The notes below the pieces were generated by a model. It did no database searches and had not been told where the DNA came from. It saw nothing but the letters and a program-made list of their open reading frames with translations. The translations under genes and the position numbers were made by a program. 64,000 nucleotides of DNA from Streptomyces sp. NBC_01197 (GTDB lineage: Bacteria > Actinomycetota > Actinomycetes > Streptomycetales > Streptomycetaceae). The stretch lies in NCBI RefSeq assembly GCF_036010505.1, contig NZ_CP108569.1:2420001-2484000 (forward strand). Reading direction: 5' to 3'. Shown one piece after another: positions 34,306 to 42,388 of this stretch (position 1 is the first letter of the stretch; every line of letters begins with the position of its first letter).

Positions 34306-34626
34306 TCAGCCGTTCTGCGGAGGCAGCGCCGCGATGAAGGGGTGGTCGCGCTCGATCAGGCCGAGCTTGGAGGCGCCACCGGGCGAGCCGAGCTCGTCGA
34401 AGTATTCGACGTTCGCCTTGTAGTAGTCCTTCCACTCCTCCGGGGTGTCGTCCTCGTAGAAGATCGCTTCCACCGGGCAGACCGGCTCACAGGCACCACA
34501 GTCGACGCATTCGTCCGGGTGGATGTACAAGGACCGGGAGCCCTCGTAGATGCAGTCGACGGGGCACTCCTCGATGCACGCCTTGTCCTTGACGTCGACA
34601 CAAGGCTGCGCGATGACGTAAGTCAC
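34306..34626 (-). CDS. fdxA: 7Fe ferredoxin (FdxA type)
   Basis: A 106-aa electron carrier with two cluster motifs: an N-terminal site CVDVKDKACIEECPVDC (the 3Fe-4S type with the spacing C-x7-C-x3-CP) and the second 4Fe-4S site CVDCGACEPVCP. The C-terminal extension VEYFDELGSPGGASK matches the Azotobacter/Streptomyces 7Fe family. It probably donates electrons to cytochromes P450 or other oxygenases. The start is GTG 34626, with GAGGAGGA 9-10 nt upstream. It is divergent from the GNAT gene. Confidence 0.96.
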   Translation of the reverse strand: MTYVIAQPCVDVKDKACIEECPVDCIYEGSRSLYIHPDECVDCGACEPVCPVEAIFYEDDTPEEWKDYYKANVEYFDELGSPGGASKLGLIERDHPFIAALPPQNG

Positions 34627-34739
34627 GCTGTCGTTCCTCCTCGGTAGGGCTGCTCTGCGCGGGAGCGCGGCGTCGTCGATGCCCGCACCTAGTATCTCCG
34701 TTCCTGGGCGCGATCCGAACAGGAGGGGCGGAGAGAGCT

Positions 34740-35813
34740 GTGGAATTCACTACCGGCGGACGGCTCGAGGTCCGAATTACACCTGTTGACGTGGGCAAAC
34801 GGGTATCAGTCAGACAGCTGGCCAACGAGGCCGCACCAGGTGCGAAGTTCACCGACACGGTGGGTGTTCTCACATCATGGGACGCAGGTGTGCTGTCCAT
34901 CACACAGCGTTCGGGCGTGTCGGTCCGCATCCCGGAATCGGCGCTCGTGGCCGGAAAAATCGTGCCACCGGCGCCCGCGCGCAGACGGGGCCCGTCTGCG
35001 ACCTTCCCCGAACTGGCACGGGCGACGGCCCGGGCTTGGCAGCCGGTGGAGAGCGAGCAGCTCGGCGACTGGCAGCTGCGGGCCGCAGTCGGGGAGGTGC
35101 CGCGCGAAGCGCGTCGTTGGGGGGCGGAGGCCGGGCGACGGGAGGGCTTCACCCGCCGCGCCAACTCCGTACTGCCGCTCGGCGATCCGGGCCGGCCGCT
35201 GGACGAGGCACTGGAGCGGGTGACCGCTTGGTACACGGAGCGTGGTCTGCCCGCGTACATCCAGGTATCCACCGGGAGCGAGGGCACCCAGGAACTGCTC
35301 GCCGCCGCCCTTGAGCAGCGCGGCTGGACCCGTGAGGTGAGCGCGCTCGTCCGGACCGCGGCGCTGGCCCCGATCGGAGATCCGGCCCGCCCGCTGGAGG
35401 ACCCGGTCTCGCGGGTCTCGCTCTCCCGGTCCTGCGACGCGTCCTGGCTCGCCCGCTACCAGCGCCTCAGCACCCCGGGTCCGGCCGTTCTGAAAGTGCT
35501 CGGCAGCGGCCCTTCGACCTGGTTCGCCTCGGTCGCCGGTCCCGGCGGAGTGCCCGCGGCGATCGGCCGCTGTGTGGTCGACGGCCGGTGGGCGGGGTTC
35601 ATGGCGGTGGAGGTGGACCCGGCGGCCCGCCGCCAGGGGCTGGCGAGCGCCGTCATGACCGCGCTGGCCCGCCGGGCGCTCGACGAGGGCGCGTCGGCGG
35701 CCTGGCTCCAGGTCGAGGAGGAGAACACCGGGGCCCGTGCGCTCTACGACGGTATGGGCTTCCGGACCCACCACAGCTACCACCACTACCGGCAGCACAT
35801 CCCCACGGCATAG
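34740..35813 (+). CDS. GNAT family N-acetyltransferase
   Basis: A 357-aa protein with a C-terminal GNAT domain. The CoA-binding motif A is VEVDPAARRQGLASAVMTALARRA near 285-308, followed by WLQVEEENTGARALYDGMGFRTHHSYHHY, where the His-rich end is notable. Residues 1-80 form a separate small domain (RLEVRITPVDVGKRVSVRQL) that is characteristic of this actinobacterial group. Target molecule unknown. GTG 34740 lies behind a GGAGAGAG sequence. It is divergent from fdxA and probably co-transcribed with the SirB1-type gene 17 bp downstream. Confidence 0.88.
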   Translation: MEFTTGGRLEVRITPVDVGKRVSVRQLANEAAPGAKFTDTVGVLTSWDAGVLSITQRSGVSVRIPESALVAGKIVPPAPARRRGPSATFPELARATARAWQPVESEQLGDWQLRAAVGEVPREARRWGAEAGRREGFTRRANSVLPLGDPGRPLDEALERVTAWYTERGLPAYIQVSTGSEGTQELLAAALEQRGWTREVSALVRTAALAPIGDPARPLEDPVSRVSLSRSCDASWLARYQRLSTPGPAVLKVLGSGPSTWFASVAGPGGVPAAIGRCVVDGRWAGFMAVEVDPAARRQGLASAVMTALARRALDEGASAAWLQVEEENTGARALYDGMGFRTHHSYHHYRQHIPTA

Positions 35814-35830
35814 GCGGGTACGAGACTCAT

Positions 35831-36673
35831 ATGGACGAGCAATCCACCGACTGGCGCCAGCAGTTCGCCGAGGAGGCCCGCGCCGAGCGGCCCGATCTCG
35901 CCCTGCTGTGCCTGCTGGTGGGCACCGAGGCCGATCCCTCGCTCGGCCAGGACGGCATCGACACGGCCCAGATCGAACTGGACCGGCTGGCGGGGATGGT
36001 GCCGTTCGGGGTGACCGGAGCCCGCGCCTGGGCCACCGCGCTCGGTGAACTCCTCGGCGTACAGCACGACTTCCGGGGCGCCGCCGCCGACTACCAGCGG
36101 CTGGAGTCCTCGCTGCTGCACGAGGTGCTGCGGCGCAGGCGCGGGCTGCCGATCCTGCTCTCGGTGGTGTGGACCGAGGTCGCGCGGCGGGCCGGGGCCC
36201 CGGTGTACGGGGTGGCGCTGCCCGGCCACTTCGTGGTCGGCTTCGGCGATCCGTCGGGCCCGCCGGACGAGCAGGTGCTCGCCGATCCCTTCGGGGGCGG
36301 CCGGCTGCTCAGCGGCGAGGACGCGGGCGCCCTGGTCGCCGGGGCGACGGGGGCGCCCTTCGACCCGTCCATGCTCGCCCCGGCCGGCCCGCTGGAGATC
36401 ATCCTGCGGGTCCTGAACAACATCCGCGCCTGGGCGGCGGCCCGCCCGGAGCGCACGGACGTCCAGCTCTGGGCCATCGAACTCTCCCTGCTGCTGCCCG
36501 CCCACCCGGCGCGGCTGCGCTACGAGCACGCCCAACTCCTGGTCGAGCGGGGGGACTTCGTGCGCGGCGCGGTGGAGATGGAGGAGTACGCGGAGATGGT
36601 CGCGGCGGTCGACCCGGGAGCGGCCGAGGCGGTACGCCGACAGGCGAGGTCGGCCCGCGCGATGCTCAACTGA
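35831..36673 (+). CDS. SirB1/transglutaminase-like family protein
   Basis: A 280-aa protein of the SirB1-N/transglutaminase-like family. The central conserved block is LESSLLHEVLRRRRGLPILLSVVWTEVARRAGAPVYGVALPGHFVVGFG, with the PGHFVVG motif typical of the family; the C-terminal third has a TPR-like helical repeat (YEHAQLLVERGDFVRGAVEMEEYAEM). A catalytic Cys of true transglutaminases is not visible at the usual place, so a binding role is possible. ATG 35831 follows the GNAT gene closely, and the pair is likely an operon. Confidence 0.85.
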   Translation: MDEQSTDWRQQFAEEARAERPDLALLCLLVGTEADPSLGQDGIDTAQIELDRLAGMVPFGVTGARAWATALGELLGVQHDFRGAAADYQRLESSLLHEVLRRRRGLPILLSVVWTEVARRAGAPVYGVALPGHFVVGFGDPSGPPDEQVLADPFGGGRLLSGEDAGALVAGATGAPFDPSMLAPAGPLEIILRVLNNIRAWAAARPERTDVQLWAIELSLLLPAHPARLRYEHAQLLVERGDFVRGAVEMEEYAEMVAAVDPGAAEAVRRQARSARAMLN

Positions 36674-36711
36674 CGGCAGCCCAGCTGAACGGACGCTGAA
36701 CCGGCGGCCAC

Positions 36712-37530
36712 TCAACCGGCGGTACGCGACGTCGGGCCGGTGCGGGCGTACCGTCCCGGGGCGATGCCCACGACGCGCTTGAAGTGCCGGGTCAGATGGG
36801 ACTGGTCGTAGAACCCGGTGGCCACAGCCACCTCGCCGGGCTGCACCCCTTCGAGCAGCAGCCCCCGGGCCCGGTCGACCCGGCGTGACGTCAGGTACTG
36901 GTGCGGGGTGATACCGAAGGCTGCGCTGAACGCCCGTACCAGATGGGCGGGGTGGGCGTGCACCTCTGCGGCGGCTTCCCGCAGCGTCACCCCCTGGACC
37001 AGCCGTTCGTCGAGCAGTTCCCGCAGCCGGTCCGCGACGGACCTGCCGTCCTCCTCCCGGCGGCGGGTGGCGGTGCCGGGCCGCAGGTGTCCGCGCAGCC
37101 GCTCGCTGATCAGGGCCAGCCTGCTCTCCGCCTCCAGTTCCTCGCCCCGCGAGGCCAGGGCCGTGTGGAGCCGGCCGACGCGGCTGCGCAGCACCGGGTC
37201 GACGAGGTCCGGCCGGTCGACGGCGGCGCCGATGTACCCGGCGTCCAGCTGCGTCATGTCCAGATAGAGCACCCGCTTGCGGAAGCCGCGCGGGGTGGCG
37301 GGCGAACCGTTGTGGGGCACGTGCGGAGGCAGCAGCGAGACGGTGTCGTGCGGGGTGCCGTGCTCATGCCGGTCGAGGTCGTACCGCACCGCCCCGTCGT
37401 CGACGATCAGCAGGGTCCAGGCGTCGTGGACATGCATCGGGTAGGCGTGCTCGGTGAAGTGGGCGTGGAAGACCTCCACGACACCCGCCACGGGCGGGCG
37501 CCATGCGGAGACCTCCGGCCCGGACACCAT
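36712..37530 (-). CDS. AraC family transcriptional regulator
   Basis: A 272-aa regulator. The N-terminal cupin sensor domain shows HAHFTEHAYPMHVHDAWTLLIV near 25-46, and the C-terminal double helix-turn-helix covers about 180-265 (VTLREAAAEVHAHPAHLVRAFSAAFG and GFYDQSHLTRHFKRVVG). The start at ATG 37530 begins MVSGPEVSAW. It is divergent from a DUF2000 gene whose start is 50 bp away, and such AraC/DUF2000 pairs are common, so the DUF2000 gene is the likely target. Confidence 0.9.
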   Translation of the reverse strand: MVSGPEVSAWRPPVAGVVEVFHAHFTEHAYPMHVHDAWTLLIVDDGAVRYDLDRHEHGTPHDTVSLLPPHVPHNGSPATPRGFRKRVLYLDMTQLDAGYIGAAVDRPDLVDPVLRSRVGRLHTALASRGEELEAESRLALISERLRGHLRPGTATRRREEDGRSVADRLRELLDERLVQGVTLREAAAEVHAHPAHLVRAFSAAFGITPHQYLTSRRVDRARGLLLEGVQPGEVAVATGFYDQSHLTRHFKRVVGIAPGRYARTGPTSRTAG

Positions 37531-37579
37531 GCAAAGAACGTACAAGACGGTGCGCGGGACCACTCGGCAGTCTCGGAGC

Positions 37580-38137
37580 ATGAGAACCGAGACCGCCCCC
37601 GGCCACGCCGCTCCCGCCCCCACCGCTCCCGACCTCGCCGGCCCCGACCTCGCCGGCCCGGGCCTCGGCGCCGACAGCCTCGGCGCCGACAGCCTGGCGG
37701 GCAGCAGCGCCCTGGACGGCGCTCCGGTCCGCTTCGACACCAAGATCGCCGTACTGCTGCACGAGGACCTGGAGACCTGGCAGCGGCTGAATGTCACCGC
37801 TTTCCTGGTCAGCGGCCTCGGCCCGACGGTGCCCGAGGTGATCGGCGGACCGTACGCCGACGCCGACGGCACCGCCTATCTGCCGATGTTCCGGCAGCCC
37901 GTGCTGGTCTTCGAGGGCTCCGGCCAGACGCTGACCACCGCCCACTCCCGGGCCCTGTCCCGCGCGCTCCCCCGCGCCGTCTTCACCCGCGATCTGTTCC
38001 GCACGGGCAACGACCGGGACAACCGGGCGGCGGTCCGGGCGGTCGGGCGCGACCGGCTCGATCTGGTGGGGCTCGCGGTGTACGGACCCCGCAACGCGGT
38101 GGACAAGGTGCTGAAGGGCGCCAGGATGCACCCGTAG
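37580..38137 (+). CDS. DUF2000 family protein with repeated N-terminus
   Basis: A 185-aa protein. Residues 1-50 are a low-complexity tail made of DNA tandem repeats: twice DLAGP (37626-37655) and twice GADSL (37669-37698), giving GPDLAGPDLAG and ADSLGADSLAG. The remaining 135 residues are the DUF2000 fold (KIAVLLHEDLETWQRLNVTAFLVSG and YGPRNAVDKVLKGA). DUF2000 members have no agreed activity. ATG 37580 has GGAG one base upstream, too close to be a normal ribosome binding site. Probably controlled by the divergent AraC protein. Confidence 0.85.
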   Translation: MRTETAPGHAAPAPTAPDLAGPDLAGPGLGADSLGADSLAGSSALDGAPVRFDTKIAVLLHEDLETWQRLNVTAFLVSGLGPTVPEVIGGPYADADGTAYLPMFRQPVLVFEGSGQTLTTAHSRALSRALPRAVFTRDLFRTGNDRDNRAAVRAVGRDRLDLVGLAVYGPRNAVDKVLKGARMHP

Positions 38138-38178
38138 CCGCTTCTCCGGTCCGTACCGTCCGTCCGCCGGACAGCGGC

Positions 38179-38304
38179 CCGGGGGATGTCTTCACAGCGG
38201 CCGCACAGGCGGATATCGCAAGTGCTTACGATTCGTACCGGGGAGGGGGCTTCGCGGCTCTCACCCTCCGCCCTGTACCGCAGCCGCTGTGAAGACAACC
38301 CCGG
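38179..38304. repeat. 126-bp foldback (inverted repeat) sequence before the glycosyltransferase
   Basis: Outer arms CCGGGG at 38179-38184 and CCCCGG at 38299-38304 flank a perfect 14-bp inverted repeat (38188-38201 with 38283-38296), then an inner pairing ACAGGCGGA (38205-38213) with TCCGCCCTGT (38267-38276, one bulged C). The loop region is about 53 nt. It starts 42 bp after the DUF2000 stop and ends 12 bp before the glycosyltransferase start. Confidence 0.8.
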
Positions 38305-38316
38305 AAGCCCTCCTTC

Positions 38317-39831
38317 ATGTCCCTTGTACACATATCGCGTTCGTCGCCCTGCTTCCCGGGGGCCGGGCCGACGTCCGCCGCGGCCCCGGCCGGCCCGGAC
38401 CGTCGCCGCGTCCTCGTCTGGTCGGTACCGATGCTGTGGACCTTCTGTCTGGGCCTGTGGGGCCTGTCACGACAGGAGAGTCTGTGGCGGGACGAGGCCG
38501 CGACCTGGCAGGTCGCCCAGCGCTCCACGGCTGAGATCTGGCACATGCTGGGGAACGTCGACGTCGTGCACGGGTGCTACTACCTCCTGATGCACTGGCT
38601 GTTCGAGTGCTTCGGCCCCAGCACCACCACGCTGCGGCTGCCCTCGGTACTGGCCACCGGGGTGGCGGCGGCATGCGTCGCGGTGGTCGGCCGCCGGCTG
38701 GCCGGTATGTGGGCGGGGCTGGCGGGCGGGATGGCCTTCGGGCTGCTTCCGGCCGTGCAGTTCTACCTCCAGGAGGGGCGGCCGTACGCCCTGGTCGCGG
38801 CCGGGGCCGGGATTTCCACAGCGCTGCTCGTGGCCCTGCTGCAGGGGCGGGGCCGGACGGCGTACTGGGCTGTGTACGGCTTCACCGTCCTGCTGGGCGG
38901 GCTGCTGAACTGGCTCTCGCTCCTGATCCTCCCGGCACATATGGCGACGCTGGCCTGGAGCCGGGCCGGCCGCACGGTGTGGAGACGCTGGGCGACTGCC
39001 GCCGCGGCCGCCACGGTCTGTGTGCTGCCGTTAATCCTCTTCAGCCGGGGCCAGTCCGCACAGGTGTCCTGGATACCGCCGCTGACCTGGCACATGCTGA
39101 TCGGCCCGGCGGTTCTGCTGGTGACCGGCGGAGCCTGCGTACTCCTCGACCGGCCCCGGGCGAGCCCGCTTTCGGTGACGGCCGTCGGGCTGCCGTTGCT
39201 GGCGGTGCCGCAGATCGGCCTCATCGGTCTCTCGCTGATCCAGCCGCTGTTCCTGGACCGGTACATCCTCTTCAGTCTGCTGGGTCTCGCGCTGCTGATC
39301 GGTACGGGTATCGGCTCGGCGGTACAGGCGGTGAGGCCCCGGCACCCGAGAGCGTCGGTGTGGGTGCTCCCCGCGGTGATCGCCGTAGCGACGGTGGCGC
39401 TGCTGCCGCAGTCGCTGGCCAAACGGTCTCCGTCGAGCCGGGTGGACGACGTCCTGGCGGTGGCATCGGACGTACGGCGGCTGAAGCAGACCGGGAACGC
39501 GGTGCTCTTCGTCCCGTCGGCGCGCCGGGACACCAAGTCCGTTTCCCCGAGCGCCTTTTCGGGGCTGCAGGACATAGCTCTGGTGCAGAGCCCGGAGGGG
39601 TCCGGGACCCTGAAAGGCCTGGAGGCCGACCCCGGCCGGATACGTACGGCGATGCTGGCCCAGCGGTGGATCCTGCTGGTGACGGACACCCCGGAGGTGG
39701 CGAAACCGGTGGCGGGCGCACGGGACAGGACGAAGACCGCCGTGCTGAAGAAGTACTTCAGGCCGGTGGCCGACAAACAGGACCGCGGACGCCGGGTGAC
39801 GGTCTACGAGCGACGTACGCCGGCTCACTGA
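38317..39831 (+). CDS. GT39-like membrane glycosyltransferase with a TTA codon
   Basis: A 504-aa membrane protein with about ten helices. After the first helix comes RQESLWRDEAATWQVAQRS (near 50-70), where the acidic DE pair matches the catalytic site of PMT/ArnT-type polyprenyl-phosphate-sugar transferases; a second outside loop near 150 has YLQEGRPYALVA. The C-terminal 150 residues form a soluble outside domain. It probably transfers a sugar outside the membrane; donor and acceptor are unknown. Codon 239 (39031-39033) is TTA, so translation should depend on bldA. A weak GGAAG precedes ATG 38317. Confidence 0.85.
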   Translation: MSLVHISRSSPCFPGAGPTSAAAPAGPDRRRVLVWSVPMLWTFCLGLWGLSRQESLWRDEAATWQVAQRSTAEIWHMLGNVDVVHGCYYLLMHWLFECFGPSTTTLRLPSVLATGVAAACVAVVGRRLAGMWAGLAGGMAFGLLPAVQFYLQEGRPYALVAAGAGISTALLVALLQGRGRTAYWAVYGFTVLLGGLLNWLSLLILPAHMATLAWSRAGRTVWRRWATAAAAATVCVLPLILFSRGQSAQVSWIPPLTWHMLIGPAVLLVTGGACVLLDRPRASPLSVTAVGLPLLAVPQIGLIGLSLIQPLFLDRYILFSLLGLALLIGTGIGSAVQAVRPRHPRASVWVLPAVIAVATVALLPQSLAKRSPSSRVDDVLAVASDVRRLKQTGNAVLFVPSARRDTKSVSPSAFSGLQDIALVQSPEGSGTLKGLEADPGRIRTAMLAQRWILLVTDTPEVAKPVAGARDRTKTAVLKKYFRPVADKQDRGRRVTVYERRTPAH

Positions 39832-39888
39832 GACGCGAGGCCGCCCGGCCGCCGCTGTCGCACCTCACCACGACGGCGGAACGGCCCT

Positions 39889-40494
39889 TCAGAGCCAGCC
39901 CTTCTCGCGGGCGATCCGCACCGCCTCGGCCCGGTTGCGGGCCGTCAGTTTCTGGATCGCCGTCGAGAGGTAGTTGCGGACGGTCCCCTGCGACAGGTGC
40001 AGCGCCGCCGCCAGTTCCGCGTTGGTCGAGCCGTCCGCCGCCGCGCGCAGCACCTCGCGCTCGCGGTCCGTCAGCGGGTTCGCGCCGTCCGAGAGCGCCG
40101 CGGCCGCCAGCGTGGGGTCGATGACCCGCTCACCGTCGAGCACCTTCCGTACGGCGGTGGCCAGTTGCGCCGCGGGGGCGTCCTTTACCAGGAAGGCGTG
40201 GGCGCCCGACTCCATGGCCCGGCGCAGATAGCCGGGGCGGCCGAAGGTGGTCAGCACGACGACCTTGAGCGCGGGCAGTTCACGGTGGAGCTGGGCCGCC
40301 GCCTCGATGCCGGTCATGCCCGGCATCTCGATGTCGAGCAGCGCGACATCCACGGCGTGGGCCCGGGCGGCGGCCAGGATCTCGTCGCCGCGGGCCACCT
40401 GGGCCACGACCTCGAAATCCGGCTCCAGGCCGAGCAGCGCGGCCAGGGCCTCCCGGACCATGGCCTGGTCCTCGGCGAGCAAGAGCCTGATCAT
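39889..40494 (-). CDS. NarL/LuxR-type response regulator (DesR-like)
   Basis: A 201-aa regulator. The receiver domain has acidic DQ near 9-10, the phosphorylation site VALLDIEMPGMTG (Asp 54), and the conserved Lys in AFLVKDAPAAQ. The C-terminal LuxR helix-turn-helix is LTDREREVLRAAADGSTNAELAAALHLSQGTVRNYL. It belongs to the DesR-like group of ABC-exporter-linked systems. Its ATG overlaps the sensor-kinase stop by 4 bp. It ends the exporter operon, so it probably controls its own operon. Confidence 0.94.
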   Translation of the reverse strand: MIRLLLAEDQAMVREALAALLGLEPDFEVVAQVARGDEILAAARAHAVDVALLDIEMPGMTGIEAAAQLHRELPALKVVVLTTFGRPGYLRRAMESGAHAFLVKDAPAAQLATAVRKVLDGERVIDPTLAAAALSDGANPLTDREREVLRAAADGSTNAELAAALHLSQGTVRNYLSTAIQKLTARNRAEAVRIAREKGWL

Positions 40495-41654
40495 GCCCCG
40501 GATCCTATGGGGACACGGGCGGTGAGGGTGAAGCCAGGACCGGCCTGCGTACCGAGCGTGCCGCCTGCCTTGGCGAGGCGCTCGGCCAGGCCGGTGAGTC
40601 CGTTGCCGTGCGGGCCTGCCACGGCGTTCCTGCCGTCGTCACGCACCACGAGTTCGAGACGGCGGCCGCCCAGGGTCTGCCGGGAGCTGAGCGCGACCGT
40701 GCAGTGGCGGGCCGCGCTGTGGCGTACGACGTTGGTGATGCCCTCGCGCAGCGCCCAGGCCAGGGCGGCCTCCTGGTCCTCGTCCAGGTCGCCGGTCCGG
40801 CAGTCGTCCGGCACATCGGTGGGCACATCGGCCACGATGCCTGCGGCAGCCAACGCGGTACGGGCGCCCGCCAGTTCGCCGGGCAGGGTGGGGCGGCGGT
40901 AGCCGGTGACCGCTTCCCGTACGTCCGTCAGCGCCTGTCGGCTGACCTGCTCGATGTCCGCGACCTGGGTGGCCGCCTGTTCCGGCCGGCCGGGCAGCAT
41001 CCGGCCGGCCAGCTCGGACTTGAGGGTGATCACCGACAGGGAGTGGCCGAGGAGGTCGTGGAGGTCGCGGGCCATCCGCAGCCGCTCCTCGTTGGCGGCG
41101 AGCTGGGCGACCGTGGCGCGGGCCTCCTTCAGCTCGACCGTCGTACGGATCAGTTGCCGCACCCCGGTCATCGCGAATCCGCCGAGCAGCGCCGGGATGA
41201 GCAACGGCCCCGCGAGCTCCAGCGGATGGTCGTCGCGGAGCGAGAGGAGGCACATCAGCGCCGTGGTCCCGAGGATTCCCCAGGTCGCCCTGCGCAACGA
41301 CAGGACCGCGCCGCAGTTCACCGCCACGTACACGAAGAGCACGAGCCAGGGGGAGCCGAGGGCGAGGTTGAGCCCGATGGCGAGCGCGCCGAGGACTGCC
41401 AGGCTGAGGTGGACCGTCCTCGGCGAGAGCATGCGGCTGGTGTTCCGGAAGACGGTGACGAGATACAGGCCGACGAAGACGGTCAGCCCGCTCCAGCCGA
41501 GCGCCTGCCCGGCGGCCGGGTAGCGGCCGTCGAGCAGCGCGTTCAGCGGGGTCCCGAGGAAGATCAGCCAGATGCCGATCCAGAGCATCTTCCTGGCGGC
41601 TTCCCTGGTGTTCTCCGGTACCTTCCCGATGCCGACCGCTCGTTCCTGGTTCAC
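40491..41654 (-). CDS. Membrane sensor histidine kinase (DesK-like)
   Basis: A 387-aa sensor kinase. Five or six membrane helices fill the first 155 residues with hardly any outside loop, suggesting sensing within the membrane. The HisKA_3 motif MARDLHDLLGHSLSVI (His near 198) is followed by the ATP-binding domain (LREGITNVVRHSAARHC, VRDDGR, GNGLTGLAERLAKAGG). The GTG start at 41654 overlaps the stop of the permease gene by 4 bp. As the partner of the DesR-like regulator, it probably detects membrane state or a substrate of the adjoining ABC exporter. Confidence 0.92.
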   Translation of the reverse strand: MNQERAVGIGKVPENTREAARKMLWIGIWLIFLGTPLNALLDGRYPAAGQALGWSGLTVFVGLYLVTVFRNTSRMLSPRTVHLSLAVLGALAIGLNLALGSPWLVLFVYVAVNCGAVLSLRRATWGILGTTALMCLLSLRDDHPLELAGPLLIPALLGGFAMTGVRQLIRTTVELKEARATVAQLAANEERLRMARDLHDLLGHSLSVITLKSELAGRMLPGRPEQAATQVADIEQVSRQALTDVREAVTGYRRPTLPGELAGARTALAAAGIVADVPTDVPDDCRTGDLDEDQEAALAWALREGITNVVRHSAARHCTVALSSRQTLGGRRLELVVRDDGRNAVAGPHGNGLTGLAERLAKAGGTLGTQAGPGFTLTARVPIGSGA

Positions 41655-42388
41655 GCCTTCAGTGTGTCCTTCCGGTACAGCCAGGCGGCGCCGCCCGCGA
41701 AGATGAGGAAGTACACGAAGAGGATGACGACGTCCTTGGCGTGCGGGGCGTTGCCCAGCTCGATGGCCTGGCCGAGACCGGCGTACGCGTGGGTGGGCAG
41801 CCACTCCGCGATGTTCTGCAGCCACGTCGGGAAGGTCGTCGTGGGGATCCAGAGGCCGCCGAGGATGGAGAGGCCGAAGTAGATGATCATCGTGATCGGC
41901 CGGACCGCGTCACCGCTGGCGATGTACCCGATGGCGACCCCGAGCGCGGCGAAGACCAGGCTGCCGGCCCAGATGACTCCGGTCAGGGCGAGCCACTGCC
42001 AGGCGTCGAACCGTACGTTCTTGGCGATCGCCGCCACGATGAAGACGACGACGATGCACGGCAGCGTGACCACGGCCGCACTGCCGATCTTCGCGAGGAC
42101 GTAGCCACGGCCCGGCAGCGAGGTGAGGCGCAGCTGGCGCACCCAGCCCTTCTCGCGCTCCTTCGCGATGCGTTCGCTGTTGCCCATGAGGACGGCGGTG
42201 AGCGCGCCGAAGGAGGCCATCGCGACCACGTAGAAGTTCTGCAGGGTGAGGCCGGTTCCGCTCACCCGGCCCGACGACGCCCCGCTGGAGATGATCAGGT
42301 AGAGGATCGAGGGGTAGAGGATCGAGAAGAACATGAACTTCCGGTTCCGCAGGGTCCGGATGATTTCGAGCTTGACCAGGGTCCTCAT
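41651..42388 (-). CDS. ABC-2 type export permease
   Basis: A 245-aa membrane protein with six helices of the ABC-2 family. The cytoplasmic N-terminus (KLEIIRTLRNRKFMFFS) is typical, and the coupling region MGNSERIAKEREKGWVRQLRLTSLP near 68-92 is the conserved contact with the ATPase. The start ATG 42388 overlaps the ATPase stop by 4 bp. With the ATPase it forms an exporter similar to drug- or lipid-exporting DrrAB-type systems; the substrate is unknown. Confidence 0.93.
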   Translation of the reverse strand: MRTLVKLEIIRTLRNRKFMFFSILYPSILYLIISSGASSGRVSGTGLTLQNFYVVAMASFGALTAVLMGNSERIAKEREKGWVRQLRLTSLPGRGYVLAKIGSAAVVTLPCIVVVFIVAAIAKNVRFDAWQWLALTGVIWAGSLVFAALGVAIGYIASGDAVRPITMIIYFGLSILGGLWIPTTTFPTWLQNIAEWLPTHAYAGLGQAIELGNAPHAKDVVILFVYFLIFAGGAAWLYRKDTLKA

